Below, in pieces: positions 9,422 through 18,844 of a stretch of DNA of 25,000 nt. Numbering within the stretch: position 1 is the first letter of the stretch; each line of letters starts with the position of its first letter. The stretch covers positions 188,100 through 213,099 of the forward strand of contig NW_013657635.1 in the NCBI RefSeq assembly GCF_000142905.1, in the 5' to 3' direction. The stretch comes from Thecamonas trahens ATCC 50062. Lineage: Eukaryota; Apusozoa; Apusomonadida; Apusomonadidae. The position numbers and the translations under genes were made by a program. A model generated the notes under the pieces. The model was not told where the DNA came from and ran no database searches. It saw only the letters and a list, made by a program, of their open reading frames with translations.

Positions 9422-10702
9422 TTACGCGTAGTTGTTCGAGCGATCGTAGGTGGTGCCCGAGGCGCCGCCGGCAGTGTACTGGTTCTCGGCCTGGACAGTC
9501 TCCTTGGTCGGGTAGTAGGCCGGGAGCGAGGAGCCGGACGAGTGCTTCTTGATCATGAAGAAGGCAGCGGCGATGGCGATGGCGGCAAAGACGGCGACAC
9601 CAATGATGATGCCGATGACAAGGCCGGCGGTCTCACCGGCCGAGCGGCCGGACGGCGACGAAGTCGTCGCGCCAGGCAGCGGCTGGCCGCCCTCCTTGAA
9701 CTCATACTCGGTCGGGTCGTTCCCGAGCTTGAGCTCGACAAGGGTGAGGTCGAGGTCGTCAAGCTTCTCGTCGTCCTGCAGGAACATGTTGCGGAGCTTG
9801 AGGATCTCCGGCTCGGGCGACGAGCCATCCTGCGCCGCCGTAATGGAAAAGTAGACGCGCGAGTTGCCCTTGGAGCGCAACTCTTCCGACCGGTCGTAGA
9901 GGATGCGCGAGGTCGGGAGACCGAGCACAAAGGCAATGTTAGCCGTAAAGGTGTTCTGGTTGACGTTGAGGCCCTTGACCTCGAGCTCGACCGTGATCGG
10001 CGCCGGCGCCTCCTCGCAGGTGATGCCGTCGCCGATGTAGCCGACACGGCAGGCGCACGTCCGGGTGCCGCCAGTTTGCGCCGGCGTGCACGTCGCGTTG
10101 GCGTGGCACCCACCGTTGGCGGTCTGCAGGCACGGGTTGTTGGCCGGCGGCGCCGTGATGGTGACCCACGCGCAGTCGTACCAGCTGGCGCCACTAGTCG
10201 GCGTCCAGTGGAACTGGAGCGCCGCCGTGGCATCCGCCGAGAGGTTAAAGTCCGGCACCACAAACGACGCCGACTGCGCCGTCGAGACGGTCACGTCCAT
10301 CAGAGCTTTCGAGATGACCTCGATGATGTCGTCGCCGTTCGCCTCAAAGTCGGCGGGCTGCGGGTTGGTCTTGCCGCCAGCAGGAAGCGAGAGAGTAAAG
10401 TCGACTGCGTTGCTCGTGTCTCCATGGTTGTTCGCCCGCTTGTACTGAACCACCACCGTCTGTCCGGTCGTCCACGTCGCCACTGGGGTGACAGAGCCAG
10501 CCTTACCACACGGGCCCGACGTCGATGCGTTGCCCGAGCCCTGTCCGCCACCGGACCGCGGGACCGGGTCCATCATCCACCCGTGGCCATTGGCCATGCC
10601 AATAACGTAGTTGAGCAGCACCACACAGAGAAGAACTCGTGCTCCAATCTGTACACATCCGCAAGGTTTCCATGTGAGTGTGTGTGTGCGTGGGGGGGGC
10701 AT
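9422..10702 (-). CDS. Secreted LPMO-like (N-terminal His) / EGF / single-TM protein
   Basis: A 426-residue protein from the only suitable in-frame ATG (10700-10702). Residues ~20-39 (ARVLLCVVLLNYVIGMANG) form a signal peptide, and cleavage after ANG would expose His40 of HGWMMDPVPRS. The next domain has GPCGKAG (Cys65), a W..GQTVVVQY strand, NNHGD (His93) and SWYDCAWVTI (Tyr175, Cys177). This matches the layout of copper lytic polysaccharide monooxygenases: N-terminal His, second His, axial Tyr, one disulfide. Residues 191-229 form an EGF domain with Cys spacing 7-5-10-1-10. A ~120-residue unrecognised domain, a linker, a TM helix (~359-383) with KK stop-transfer and a 43-residue Tyr-containing tail follow. 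The likely role is membrane-tethered polysaccharide oxidation or binding at the cell surface, inferred from motif layout. The start could instead lie upstream of an intron ending at the ACAG before ATTGGAGCA. Confidence 0.8.
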   Translation of the reverse strand: MPPPRTHTLTWKPCGCVQIGARVLLCVVLLNYVIGMANGHGWMMDPVPRSGGGQGSGNASTSGPCGKAGSVTPVATWTTGQTVVVQYKRANNHGDTSNAVDFTLSLPAGGKTNPQPADFEANGDDIIEVISKALMDVTVSTAQSASFVVPDFNLSADATAALQFHWTPTSGASWYDCAWVTITAPPANNPCLQTANGGCHANATCTPAQTGGTRTCACRVGYIGDGITCEEAPAPITVELEVKGLNVNQNTFTANIAFVLGLPTSRILYDRSEELRSKGNSRVYFSITAAQDGSSPEPEILKLRNMFLQDDEKLDDLDLTLVELKLGNDPTEYEFKEGGQPLPGATTSSPSGRSAGETAGLVIGIIIGVAVFAAIAIAAAFFMIKKHSSGSSLPAYYPTKETVQAENQYTAGGASGTTYDRSNNYA

Positions 10703-11596
10703 GTGTGTCGGCCCTCGGTCCGTCTCGGACCAGAAAATTGCTCCGAACACCCCCCAATGGCCACCTCCTCCGCCATCACCCGCCGCACCCCATGAGCCCG
10801 GCCGGTCGCTACAAAGCAAGTATTGACATGCTTGGAAGCTTAAAGGTGGGGAAAGCACTCGAGAATACCATAGTGCAGGTTGGAGGGTACTTTGTGGACG
10901 TGCATGCACATAGTGACAGGCCAAAGGGAAGGCGGAGGGGAGGGAAGGTTGCAGGGTGGCGGCACGCGTGTGGCTTGGGAAAAGGGGGGAAACAGAACCG
11001 AACCGTCGTATGGGTAAACAATAAATTCAAGGGAGAGCATTGATTAAAAGCAGGGCGAGTGGCGGCGGGAAGTGGTCGGTCGGTTGGCTGGCGGCTTCTT
11101 CTTCGCCAGCCACCAAAAAACCAGCCCAACCGCCCGCCGCAGCAGACGAACATGGGCCATGCGCTGTGCATAGAGGGGGGCTGTGGGCAAGGTAGAAAGA
11201 GACAGAAGACATCATGGTATGTGTCGGTATGTGTAGAGTGGTTACGTACCATGCTGAAAAAAAAGAGAGAGAAGAGAATGACCTTGCCCTTGCCCTTGAC
11301 TCCTCCTGTCCGTCACCTCGGACTTGGCAACCATTTCCCCCTCGACCACCTACAATTCACGTGCCTCCCCGAAAGTGGCGAACAGCAGCGGCCCAAAGCG
11401 CTGCGATCGTCTCCTCCGCCGCCAGCCGCCAGCCGCCAGCCACTGCCGTCCGCCAGCCAGCCGCCAGCCACTGCCAGCCGCCAGCCACTGCCAGCCATTG
11501 CTGCCAGCCGGGATGAGTGACTGGAAATTGGACCAGGGCAATTGAAATGCATCATATCATTGATAGAGAAAATGATTGGCAAGCAGGTCAGAGGGG
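10703..11596. other. Divergent intergenic region (LPMO-like gene / nuclear protein gene)
   Basis: About 0.9 kb between two divergently transcribed genes, so presumably both promoters. It contains a G8 run (10692-10699, just inside the left gene), an A8 run near 11258-11265 and a GCCAGCC-type repeat block at ~11404-11510. Base composition is lower in GC than the flanking genes. Open frames here (for example 10809-11252, minus) have no domain signature and unlikely composition, so I call no gene. Confidence 0.6.
11404..11510. repeat. Degenerate GCCAGCC / GCCAGCCACT repeat block
   Basis: Head-to-tail short units built from GCCAGCC, many as GCCGCCAGCC and some extended to CAGCCACTGCC, are interrupted by small variants. 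The block ends just before the AT-richer stretch at ~11520 and precedes the proposed first exon of the next gene by about 90 bp. Confidence 0.85.
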
Positions 11597-11731
11597 ATGG
11601 ACAGCCCAGCCCGACCCAATGTCGGGTCGTCGTCGTCAACCTTGCCACTTCCAACCAAAGCGCGCACGAGCGAACGAGAGCCACGGGCAAGCGGCAACTA
11701 CGACAGCTCCTCTCGCCCACGCGTGCCCACG
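11597..11731 (+). CDS. Proposed first coding exon of the Lys-rich nuclear protein gene
   Basis: An ATG at 11597 opens 45 codons (MDSPARPNVG...SSRPRVPT) ending in ACG|GTACGC. Joining to the acceptor CCCCACAG|GCCGCA at 11924 gives phase-0 continuity into AAMADLAPELVAA, the start of the main ORF. The donor context ACG|GTAYG matches that of the Hsp70 intron. The peptide is Ser/Pro/Arg-rich and has no domain, so the support is splice logic only; translation could begin at 11931 instead. Confidence 0.5.
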
Positions 11732-11924
11732 GTACGCACCCCGTTCTCCCCCCCCTACCCTCCCCCCTCCCACTTCCCCTGCCCCCCCACCCCCACCTAC
11801 CTTGTCACTCCCCCTTCCTCCCCCCTCCCGCACCCCTTCGCCCCCGCCCCCGTCCCACACCACCAAAGGGAGGATGACCACCTCACCCCTCCCTCCTCCC
11901 CTCCCCCCCCTACCCTCCCCACAG
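11732..11924 (+). other. Probable 193-nt pyrimidine-rich intron
   Basis: GTACGC at 11732 and CCCTCCCCACAG at 11924 bracket a stretch composed almost entirely of C and T runs, typical of an extended polypyrimidine tract. It lies either in the 5' UTR or between a short coding exon and the ATG at 11931. Confidence 0.55.
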
Positions 11925-11930
11925 GCCGCA

Positions 11931-13929
11931 ATGGCGGACCTCGCACCCGAATTGGTGGCTGCTGTGCGTATTCTTGGAGAAGGCAAGCAGGTGATGGCAA
12001 CGACAGAGCTGGTGGCGGCCGTGTCGGCGGCTACGGCTCAGCCAGGGGGGAAGACCTTGTCAAAGTCGCGGGCGGCGTCGTTGTTGGAACGCTTGCTCAG
12101 CAATCACCTTGGAGAGTACAAGGCTCATGCGCTGGTGTGCCAGGCCGAGATTCCCGCTACCGGCGAGGCGGGCTGGAAGGCAAACTCAGACTCGCCGCTC
12201 CTCGTCCATCTCGCCTCCAAAAACGGCTCATCTTCCGCCACCGCCGCGGCTTCCTCGTCCTCGTCCAAGGCTTCCGGGGCCGGATCTGCAAAGTCTGCGT
12301 CAGCAAGCTCACGGTCAAAAAGCAAGGCAACAAGTGGCGGAGCTGGAGCAAGCTCGGCGGCTGGCGTCGCGAGCAAGGCCAATGCCAAGGCCAAGGCCAA
12401 GACCAAGACCAAGACCAAGACCAAGACCAAGACCAAGACCAAGGCCAAGGCCAAGAGCTCGAGCAAGCAGAGTGAGAGCGCGAGCAACAGCGCCGCCGCC
12501 GCCAAGAAAAAGGCCAAGAGCGGCACAGGGCAAAGGCTCTGTCCCACGCGAGCGGCTAGCCAAGTTTCCGATGTTTGTGCGGTCGACATACTGCATACTG
12601 CTGGAGATCTCGCACCACGCCGAGGCATGCAAGCCGGTGCGGTTCAAGGATCTGTTTGCGGCGGTGATGGACCACAATCCGCCGCTTGTAGTGACCAAGT
12701 CGAAGACGCCCGAGTCGTCGATGTCGCGCGATATCAACGCGCACGTCCGGCTCTACGGCTCGGCTGGGCTGTTTGTCAAGCGGACAGTGTCGGGCGACGT
12801 AATGTGGCAGCTGAATCCGGACCGCGAGGCGCGCAATGCGCTCGAGGGCAAGCTCCGCATCTCCATGCACGACATTTACTCCAAGCTCAACGTCTCGCCC
12901 GAGGCTCAGGCTGAGGCCGAGGCCACCGGCGGCTCGCCGGCGTTTGCGCCGTGGACGGCCGACGTCATGGAGCCGCTCGCGCCGCGACCATCGGGCGGCG
13001 AGGCGCGCAGCAAGGCTAAGGGTCGCGGGCGCAGCAAGGGCAAGGGCAAACCTGGCCCCAAGGCGCGCAAGGCGCGCTCAATCTCGGGCTCGGGCTCTGG
13101 TTCGTCCTCGCCGGGCCTCGCCATTCCGCTCTCGGTGCCGGACTTTGACCGGCTGGCGTCGTCCGAAGCGGCTAAGGCCATCTTTGCCGCGCTGGCGCCG
13201 CCGCCGCCGCCGTCGCCAGCGCCGATGTCGTATGGTCGCGAGCTCATTCCGCCGCACGCGACCGCGGCGCATCACCGGGTCCTCGGCGGGCCTCACCACC
13301 CGGGCCCGGCGCCCGGCCACGCCCAAGTCCCGACGGCCGTCGTCCCGACGGCCGGCGAGCACACGCTTGGCGTCGCCGGCGGGCCGCAGGGCCTCACGCA
13401 TGACGAGCTCGAGGCCCGCAAGCGGTCGTCGTCGCCGCAGGTTATGCGTGTCGCCTCGCCGCCGATGGCGCTCCAAGACGCGGACATGGAAATCGTCCGC
13501 TTTGCCATCCCCGAGTCATCGTCGCCCGACCCGCTGCTGGGCAAGGCCGGCTCTGCCGTGGGCCGCGGCGTGCACCCGGGCCCACACTTTGCCGCCCCGC
13601 GCCACCACCTCACCGTCCCTGGTGCCCACGCCGACGACGCCCTCGTCGACTCACTCTCGGGCGACGCGTCGGCTGCACGCAAGCGCCCACGCGTCGACAC
13701 CGACTCGGCCCCCTTCACCTTTCAATACGGCGAGCCGCCAGGCGGAACCGACGGTCTCAACTCGCCGCTCGACTACATCGTCTCTGAAGGCATGGGCGCC
13801 CCACCGCCGTTCTCCGTCCCCGGCCCGTCGCTCGGCGGCCCGCCGTCCTGCCTCGGCGAGCTCGCTTCGCTCGCCATGCTCCACGTCCACGCCCGCAAGC
13901 GCTCCCGGGGCCTTGACTCGACATCATGA
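11931..13929 (+). CDS. Lys/Ser-rich, probably nuclear protein with two helix-rich domains (one frame break)
   Basis: I do not recognise the family. Frame 3 from 11931 encodes a compact ~95-residue domain (ELVAAVRILGEGKQV..., SLLERLLSNHLGEYKAHALV), then a Ser-rich linker and alternating AK/TK repeats (~12384-12456). Coding then moves to frame 1 near 12507-12535, where it encodes a second folded stretch: FPMFVRSTYCILLEIS, VRFKDLFAAVMDHNPP, MSRDINAHVRLYGSAG, LFVKRTVSGDVMWQLNPD. Helices followed by a strand pair suggest a winged-helix fold. A GRGRSKGKGKPGPKARKAR tract resembles an AT-hook/NLS region, and the remainder is Pro/Ser/His-rich and disordered with KRPRVD near the end. The frame step fits one extra A in the A5 run at 12507-12511. 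A nuclear or chromatin role is inferred from composition only. The stop is TGA 13927-13929. Confidence 0.75.
12384..12456 (+). repeat. Hexanucleotide coding repeat (AAGGCC/AAGACC)
   Basis: About 12 hexamers, first GCCAAG, then ACCAAG, then GCCAAG again, encode alternating Ala-Lys and Thr-Lys. This simple-sequence tract sits in the linker of the nuclear-type protein, about 50 bp upstream of the frame break. Confidence 0.9.
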
Positions 13930-13988
13930 CCCCCCCCCCCCAACACCACCTTCCCCACCTCACCCCTCCACCCTCCACCCCCACCCAC
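13930..13988 (+). other. 59-bp pyrimidine-rich spacer with C12 run
   Basis: This spacer between two same-strand genes starts with C12 (13930-13941) directly after the upstream TGA and is otherwise C/T/A only up to the F-box ATG. It must serve as the 3' end of one gene and the promoter/5' UTR of the next, unless the two are co-transcribed or trans-spliced. Confidence 0.7.
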
Positions 13989-15898
13989 ATGGACAGCCTC
14001 CCACCCGAGCTTGTCCACCATATCCTCAAGTTTGTGCCACTTCCGACGCTTGGGGCGGCAGCGGCAGTCTGCTCGACCTGGGCGACTCTGGCCACCTCGC
14101 CAGCTCAGCTGGCCGTTCTCGACACATCGCGGTTGCGGCACGTGTTGCAGGAGCAGCTGCTGGCGCTCATCGGCCGCGCCGGACACAACCTCGCTGCTCT
14201 TCGCTTTGTTCTTTATTCACCGCAGGCATCCGGCTCGTATCTCAAGCTCCACGGCCTCGCCGACCTGCTGGCCGCACATCATGCCGGCACAGCGGTCGAT
14301 CGCCCGAGGCTGCCCAAACTCGAGATGCTCGGCGGTGCACTCCCGGCGGATGTTCTACCGCTGCTGGCCAAACATGCGCCGCGGCTGCGGGTGCTAGCGC
14401 TGAGATCGTGGCGCGATGCAGAGCTGGCGAACGTGGTGGCGAGCAGCGGGCAGCTGCTCGCCCGGCTCACCGTCCTCCACCTGGCTCATGTCCCGGTCTC
14501 CGACGCGACGTTGATGGCGCTCGCAGACGCACTCGATGGTGGCCCACTGGAGGAGCTCGCCATCGACGGTACGTTTGGTGATGCGGCACTCAGTCAGCTG
14601 CTGGCCTGCCTCCCGCGTCTCGGTACCCTCGCGCTCAACAAGACGTCGCGACTCTCCGAGCTCGGGCTCGGCGAGGCGCTGGCTGGCGCCTCCGGCCATC
14701 TCACCGCTCTCTTCTGTAACCAGGCTGCGCTCAAGGCTCCACAATGGGAGGCGGCGTCGCTGGACGAGCCGCCACCGGTTGCGCTCAGCGTCCTCGGCCA
14801 GCTGTTTGAGCACAAGTCCGAGCCGCGGCACCCGTTCCCACCACCATTTGCGCGGATGTACTCGCCGGGCCCGCTCTTCACCGCACTCCTCTGGCCGTCG
14901 CTCACCCACATCGCGTGCGACTCGATGGTGCTTTCGCCGCAGATTGCGGTCCACTTTACGGGCCTGGCTCGCTCCGGGTGCTCGAGGCGACAGACCTTGC
15001 ACTCGCGGCGCTGCTCTTTTCTTCGTGGAAGACCATCGAGGAGATCGTCGTCTGGGGCGCGCCCGTCTCGATTGCTGCGCTTGCCGCCGTCCTGAGCGAT
15101 GCACTGGCAAGCGAGCCAGCCAGCCGCTCTCCGCCGCTAGCGGATCTCGTCCTGCCTGCATCCGTCGCTGCCGTTGACGAGCTTGCTGCGCTGCTGAGCG
15201 TTCCTGGCCTTGCCCTGCGCAAGTTGCAGCTCGCCGAGCTTGCGCAGGGTGGCGACGCAGAGTGCCCCGTTCCAGCTAACCTGTCCGACCTCGCCATTGC
15301 GCGATACACCCACACCGGCGAGGACGCCGTCCTTGCTGCACTGCTAGCGTCGTGTTCGCTGGAGCGGGCCAAGTTTGGGCGGCTGGCGTCACCCGTTTCG
15401 GCCGCCCGAGTTCTGGCGTGTCTGAATGGTTGCCCGAGCCAAGCGCTCAAGCTGGTGGAGCTCCACTTGACCGGCCCAAGTCCCGATGACCTCGAGCTGA
15501 CGTGCCTGGGGCAGGTGCAGGATGCGCAGTTGAGCTGGCAGTCAGGAAGTGCATTGCAGCTTGTGGCGCGGATGCCGCAGCTGCGATTCCTCTCACTCTC
15601 GGGCGTGCTCGGCAGCCTTCCTGAGCTGCTGAGCTGCACGCCATACCTGGCATCACTGCTGTTGGAGAGCAGCGAGTGGGAGATGGGCGAGGCGGCCAGC
15701 AATGTGTGCCTCAGCGAGCTCCACACACTCCAACTCAAGAAGACCCGATCGCCGGGAAGCGAAGCCGAGCTGGACGCGATGCTTGCGCTCTTTCCGCGGC
15801 TGCGGCGGCTGCGGCTGAGCCGGACACCGATTGACGGCGCAAGCACGAGTGCTGTCGGAGGTGGTATCAATCTTCTTTACGCGCACCAGCGAGCGTGA
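13989..15898 (+). CDS. F-box / leucine-rich repeat protein (one frame break)
   Basis: The chosen start is ATG 13989, which puts the F-box at the very N-terminus as usual (LPPELVHHILKFVPLPTLGAAAAVCSTWATL). An ATG at 13926 in the same frame would only add a Pro/His-rich leader that overlaps the previous stop codon. Leu-rich repeats follow throughout (for example LRVLALRSW, LTVLHLAHVPVSDATLMALADAL, LRFLSLSGVLGSLPELL, LRRLRLSRTPI). Frame 3 reads to about 14965 and frame 2 from there to TGA 15896-15898. Inserting one G at 14966-14967 gives FTGLGSLRVLEATDLAL without interruption, so a missing base is the simplest cause. F-box/LRR proteins normally act as SCF ubiquitin-ligase adaptors, the F-box binding Skp1 and the LRRs binding substrate; the substrate is unknown. 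The gene is 59 nt after the previous one and convergent with the next (37 nt). Confidence 0.85.
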
Positions 15899-15935
15899 TC
15901 AGTGCGCGGGAGCGCCAGAGCCAGCGCGAGGGCGT

Positions 15936-18653
15936 TCAGTGCGCCGCGGGGTTCAAAAAGGCAGAGCGGCCGATGGTTCGGAGGGCGAGCATTTCGGCGG
16001 CGTCGCGGTCGTCGCGGAGGCTTCGGCGGTTTGCGTCTCCGCCGCCGGCGATGCTCTCCTGCTGCATGGTGACGCGAACAAAGGCGTCGAGCTTGTCGGC
16101 GAGGCGGACAAAGCGGCAGTAGCCGGACTGGAACGCCGCATCGGACGACATGCTCCGCTGCAGGAGCCGAAGCCAGGCGATGAGTTCCAGTCTCGCAGCG
16201 CTGTACTCGCCGGCCTGGGCAAGGGAAGCGGCGGCATGGAGGGCGTGGATGCCTGTGATGGCCGACGAGACGTTGCGCTCCGAGACGCTGCGGTCCTCGG
16301 TGACCGCCACCTTGCGCGAGACGACGCGGAGCATGGTGGCGCCGTCGGCGCGCTGGTAGGTGATCTGGGCCTGAACGACGGCCGAGGCCGGCGGAGGCGC
16401 ACCACATTCCTTGGTCCGGCTCGGTGAGGCGACGAACTCGAACGAGAGCTCGGTGTCTGCGGTGACGTTGCCGACGTCGACCTCCCACCAGCCGCCAAGC
16501 TGGTCTGCGGTGACAGGCTCGATGCCTGTACCAGCAACGAGAGCCATGCCAGCCGGGGCGTGGATGCGGAGCGAAGCCTTGATGGCGGCAACGGCGGTGG
16601 CCTCGACGACGGCAGCCATGTTGGTGCCGAGCGCAAGCGGATCGAGGAGCTCGACCCGGCCGCCGGTGGCGACGGTGACCGCGCCTAGGGCCTCGAGCTC
16701 GCACTCGTCGTCGGCGATGGAGAGGACTGAGACGGTGACACCGGCGGCGGCAGCGCGACCGGCGAGCGCGGCATACGTTGCTTCCGCCGCAGCGTTTGTC
16801 CCGCCGTCGAGCGAACCGATGCCGATGTTGGCGCAGCCGTCGGTGCAGAGGACGATGCGCGAGCCGGGCGCAGCCTCGCACATGCCGACGGCGACGGCGA
16901 GTGCCGGGCCGAGCGCGGTGCCACCGGACTCGGTCAGGCCGTGGACATAGGTGGCGAGATCGCCAGCGGCAGCCGAAAGCGGCGCGGCAGTGGCGGTGGC
17001 CATCTTGCGGCCGCGGGCAAGGAGCGCGTCGGTCTCGCCGAGCAGATCGCCGGCGAGCGTGACCGGGGCGTCGAGGGTGGAGCCGTCGCCGTAGACGACA
17101 ACGTCCGAGGCAAATGAGACGAGTCCTGCGCGCGAGGCCGGGTCGGCGGTAGCGGCGGCGCGGATCTGGGCCTCGACCGCGACCTGGAGTGCGGCTAGGC
17201 GCGAGATGTAGAGCTCGCCGTTGGACGCGCCGCCACGAGCCATGCCGTGGGCAAGCTCGCCGAGCTCGGCCAGCAGTGCTTCGTGCTTGCGGCGCTCAGC
17301 GTCATGGAAGAGCCGAGCAATGTGGGCAGGCAGTGCCGAGAGCTGCACCGGCGACGCAACGCACATCGAGCCACTGACGTCGAGGACAAATATGGTTCGT
17401 GGGGCAACAGCGTCGTCGATGGTGGCGGTAGCGTCAGCGCCGGGCGCCACCATGAACTCGACGGTCTCGCCGTCGGGGATCTCCTCGGGGTACACCTCTG
17501 TCTCGTTAATCTGGCCGCAGAACTCACACGTCCACACAACGACGTCGTCGTCGTCAGACTCGTCGCCGCGCTCAAGCTGCGAGTAGAGGTTGAGCGAGCT
17601 CGAGCAATCGGTGCAACGGACAGGCTCACCGGTCATGGCGGCGCAGGCGAGGTTGGGCAAGGCTGCAGCGGTGGATGCGGCAGCAGCGCCGGCGGCAGAG
17701 CCGTCGAGACTGCCGAGCGGAAAGTTAGTCGGCTCGAGGAGCGAGGCCAGGGCAAGGGTGACGACGTTGGCGTTGGCGACGCGGACCGGCTCACCCTCGG
17801 GCTCGTCAGCCGGCGCGTCCGCGGGCTCGTCTGCAGAAGCAGCATTCGGCAGGCCAGGAGGCTGGTCCTCGGTTGACTGAACGGACGCGACTGGTGGGAG
17901 CGACGGTGGCAGCGGAGGCACAGGCGGCGCGGCGAGCTCGATGGAGACGTGCGCGTCAGCGATGGCTTCGTCGGCGTAGCGCTGGGCCGAATCAGGCGAG
18001 GTAGGCGCGGCGGCAGGCGTGTCGAGCGGAGCCTTGAGGGAGAGGATGCCACGCTTACTTTGGGCCTCATCGCCGACGTAGGAATCTTTCTGACCCATGC
18101 CAACCATGACGCCCTGATGGCGTGGACGGCCGACGAGGGCGGGGAAGACCGAGCTCGGCGAGTCGTTGCCGGCAAAGCCAGCCTTGACCATGGCGCCACC
18201 GACGTCAAAGACGATGACGTTGTCCAAGTTGGAGAAGCGGGGCGCATAGCATGGAGCGGGCGAGGTGGAGATGCCGAGACCTGTGGAGGCCGCTACATCG
18301 TCTGCGGTGGGGAAGAGTGCGGCGCGGGCGGCAGGCGAGAGTGATCGGATCGAGTCGCCAAAGAGGGAGGCGTCGGTAGCGAGAGAGTTGGCGTCGGCGC
18401 GGAGACGAGCGTCGGCCAAGGCACGCATCCGCTTGAGCAGTTTCTTGTTGCGGCACTGGCGATAGCCCATGGCGTTGACGAGCGAGAGCAGCTCGCCGCC
18501 CATGATGGGCGCCTCCGGGTTGGTCTTGGCCTCGGCCACCCAGACCTCGACTTGCTCCTTGACCGAGAACGCAAGCCCATCCTCGAGCTCCGAGGTCAGG
18601 ACCCGCTCCTCGCATGGGCGGCCGATAAACATTGCGTCCGACGCAAACTGCAT
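15936..18653 (-). CDS. Actin N-terminal fragment / Sec23-type zinc finger / VWA fusion protein
   Basis: One uninterrupted 905-residue frame. Residues 1-145 are unrecognised and partly helical. Residues ~146-208 match the actin N-terminus: [17 protein letters not shown] (phosphate-loop region), [20 protein letters not shown] and [14 protein letters not shown] (DNase-I loop). The match stops there; most of actin is absent. A Pro/Ala/Glu-rich linker follows, then a Sec23/Sec24-like zinc finger (Cys347, Cys350, Cys376, Cys379), then a von Willebrand A domain with MIDAS residues DVSGS (Asp425, Ser427, Ser429), Thr579 in [10 protein letters not shown] and Asp605 in CTDG. The C-terminal ~250 residues contain a beta-sandwich-like and a helical part. 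The Sec23-finger plus VWA layout recalls Dictyostelium CpRas-type proteins, but I see no Ras motifs. It cannot bind ATP as actin does. Its role is unknown, perhaps a metal-dependent adhesion scaffold. Confidence 0.88.
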   Translation of the reverse strand: MQFASDAMFIGRPCEERVLTSELEDGLAFSVKEQVEVWVAEAKTNPEAPIMGGELLSLVNAMGYRQCRNKKLLKRMRALADARLRADANSLATDASLFGDSIRSLSPAARAALFPTADDVAASTGLGISTSPAPCYAPRFSNLDNVIVFDVGGAMVKAGFAGNDSPSSVFPALVGRPRHQGVMVGMGQKDSYVGDEAQSKRGILSLKAPLDTPAAAPTSPDSAQRYADEAIADAHVSIELAAPPVPPLPPSLPPVASVQSTEDQPPGLPNAASADEPADAPADEPEGEPVRVANANVVTLALASLLEPTNFPLGSLDGSAAGAAAASTAAALPNLACAAMTGEPVRCTDCSSSLNLYSQLERGDESDDDDVVVWTCEFCGQINETEVYPEEIPDGETVEFMVAPGADATATIDDAVAPRTIFVLDVSGSMCVASPVQLSALPAHIARLFHDAERRKHEALLAELGELAHGMARGGASNGELYISRLAALQVAVEAQIRAAATADPASRAGLVSFASDVVVYGDGSTLDAPVTLAGDLLGETDALLARGRKMATATAAPLSAAAGDLATYVHGLTESGGTALGPALAVAVGMCEAAPGSRIVLCTDGCANIGIGSLDGGTNAAAEATYAALAGRAAAAGVTVSVLSIADDECELEALGAVTVATGGRVELLDPLALGTNMAAVVEATAVAAIKASLRIHAPAGMALVAGTGIEPVTADQLGGWWEVDVGNVTADTELSFEFVASPSRTKECGAPPPASAVVQAQITYQRADGATMLRVVSRKVAVTEDRSVSERNVSSAITGIHALHAAASLAQAGEYSAARLELIAWLRLLQRSMSSDAAFQSGYCRFVRLADKLDAFVRVTMQQESIAGGGDANRRSLRDDRDAAEMLALRTIGRSAFLNPAAH

Positions 18654-18844
18654 GGTGGCGATGGGCTGGCGATCGGATGATGCTACACGGTTGGGCGGCT
18701 AGCGCGCACTACCCCATGGCGTTTTTGGCCGTTGCTCGAGGGCGTGGAAGCCGGGTTCCACCTGTCCGGCGCGTCCGAAAATCGAGTGTTGGGCGAGGCG
18801 AGTTTTATACTTGCCAGTGATGGCGGCATGTGCCCTGCTTGCGG

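Noticed and set aside
8825-10795. 656-codon plus-strand open frame crossing the Hsp70 stop and the LPMO-like gene
   Set aside because: It overlaps two well-supported genes in other frames and has Arg/Ser-rich composition without any motif.
10809-11252. 147-codon minus-strand open frame in the divergent intergenic region
   Set aside because: Cys/Phe/Pro-rich random-looking sequence, no domain, lower GC than genes here.
13926-13988. ATG at 13926 overlapping the upstream TGA as the F-box start
   Set aside because: It would add only a low-complexity Pro/His leader; ATG 13989 sits right before the F-box.
12836-14581. 581-codon plus-strand open frame across the nuclear-type and F-box genes
   Set aside because: It is a +1 shadow of both genes: Arg/Pro/Ser-rich, no recognisable domain.
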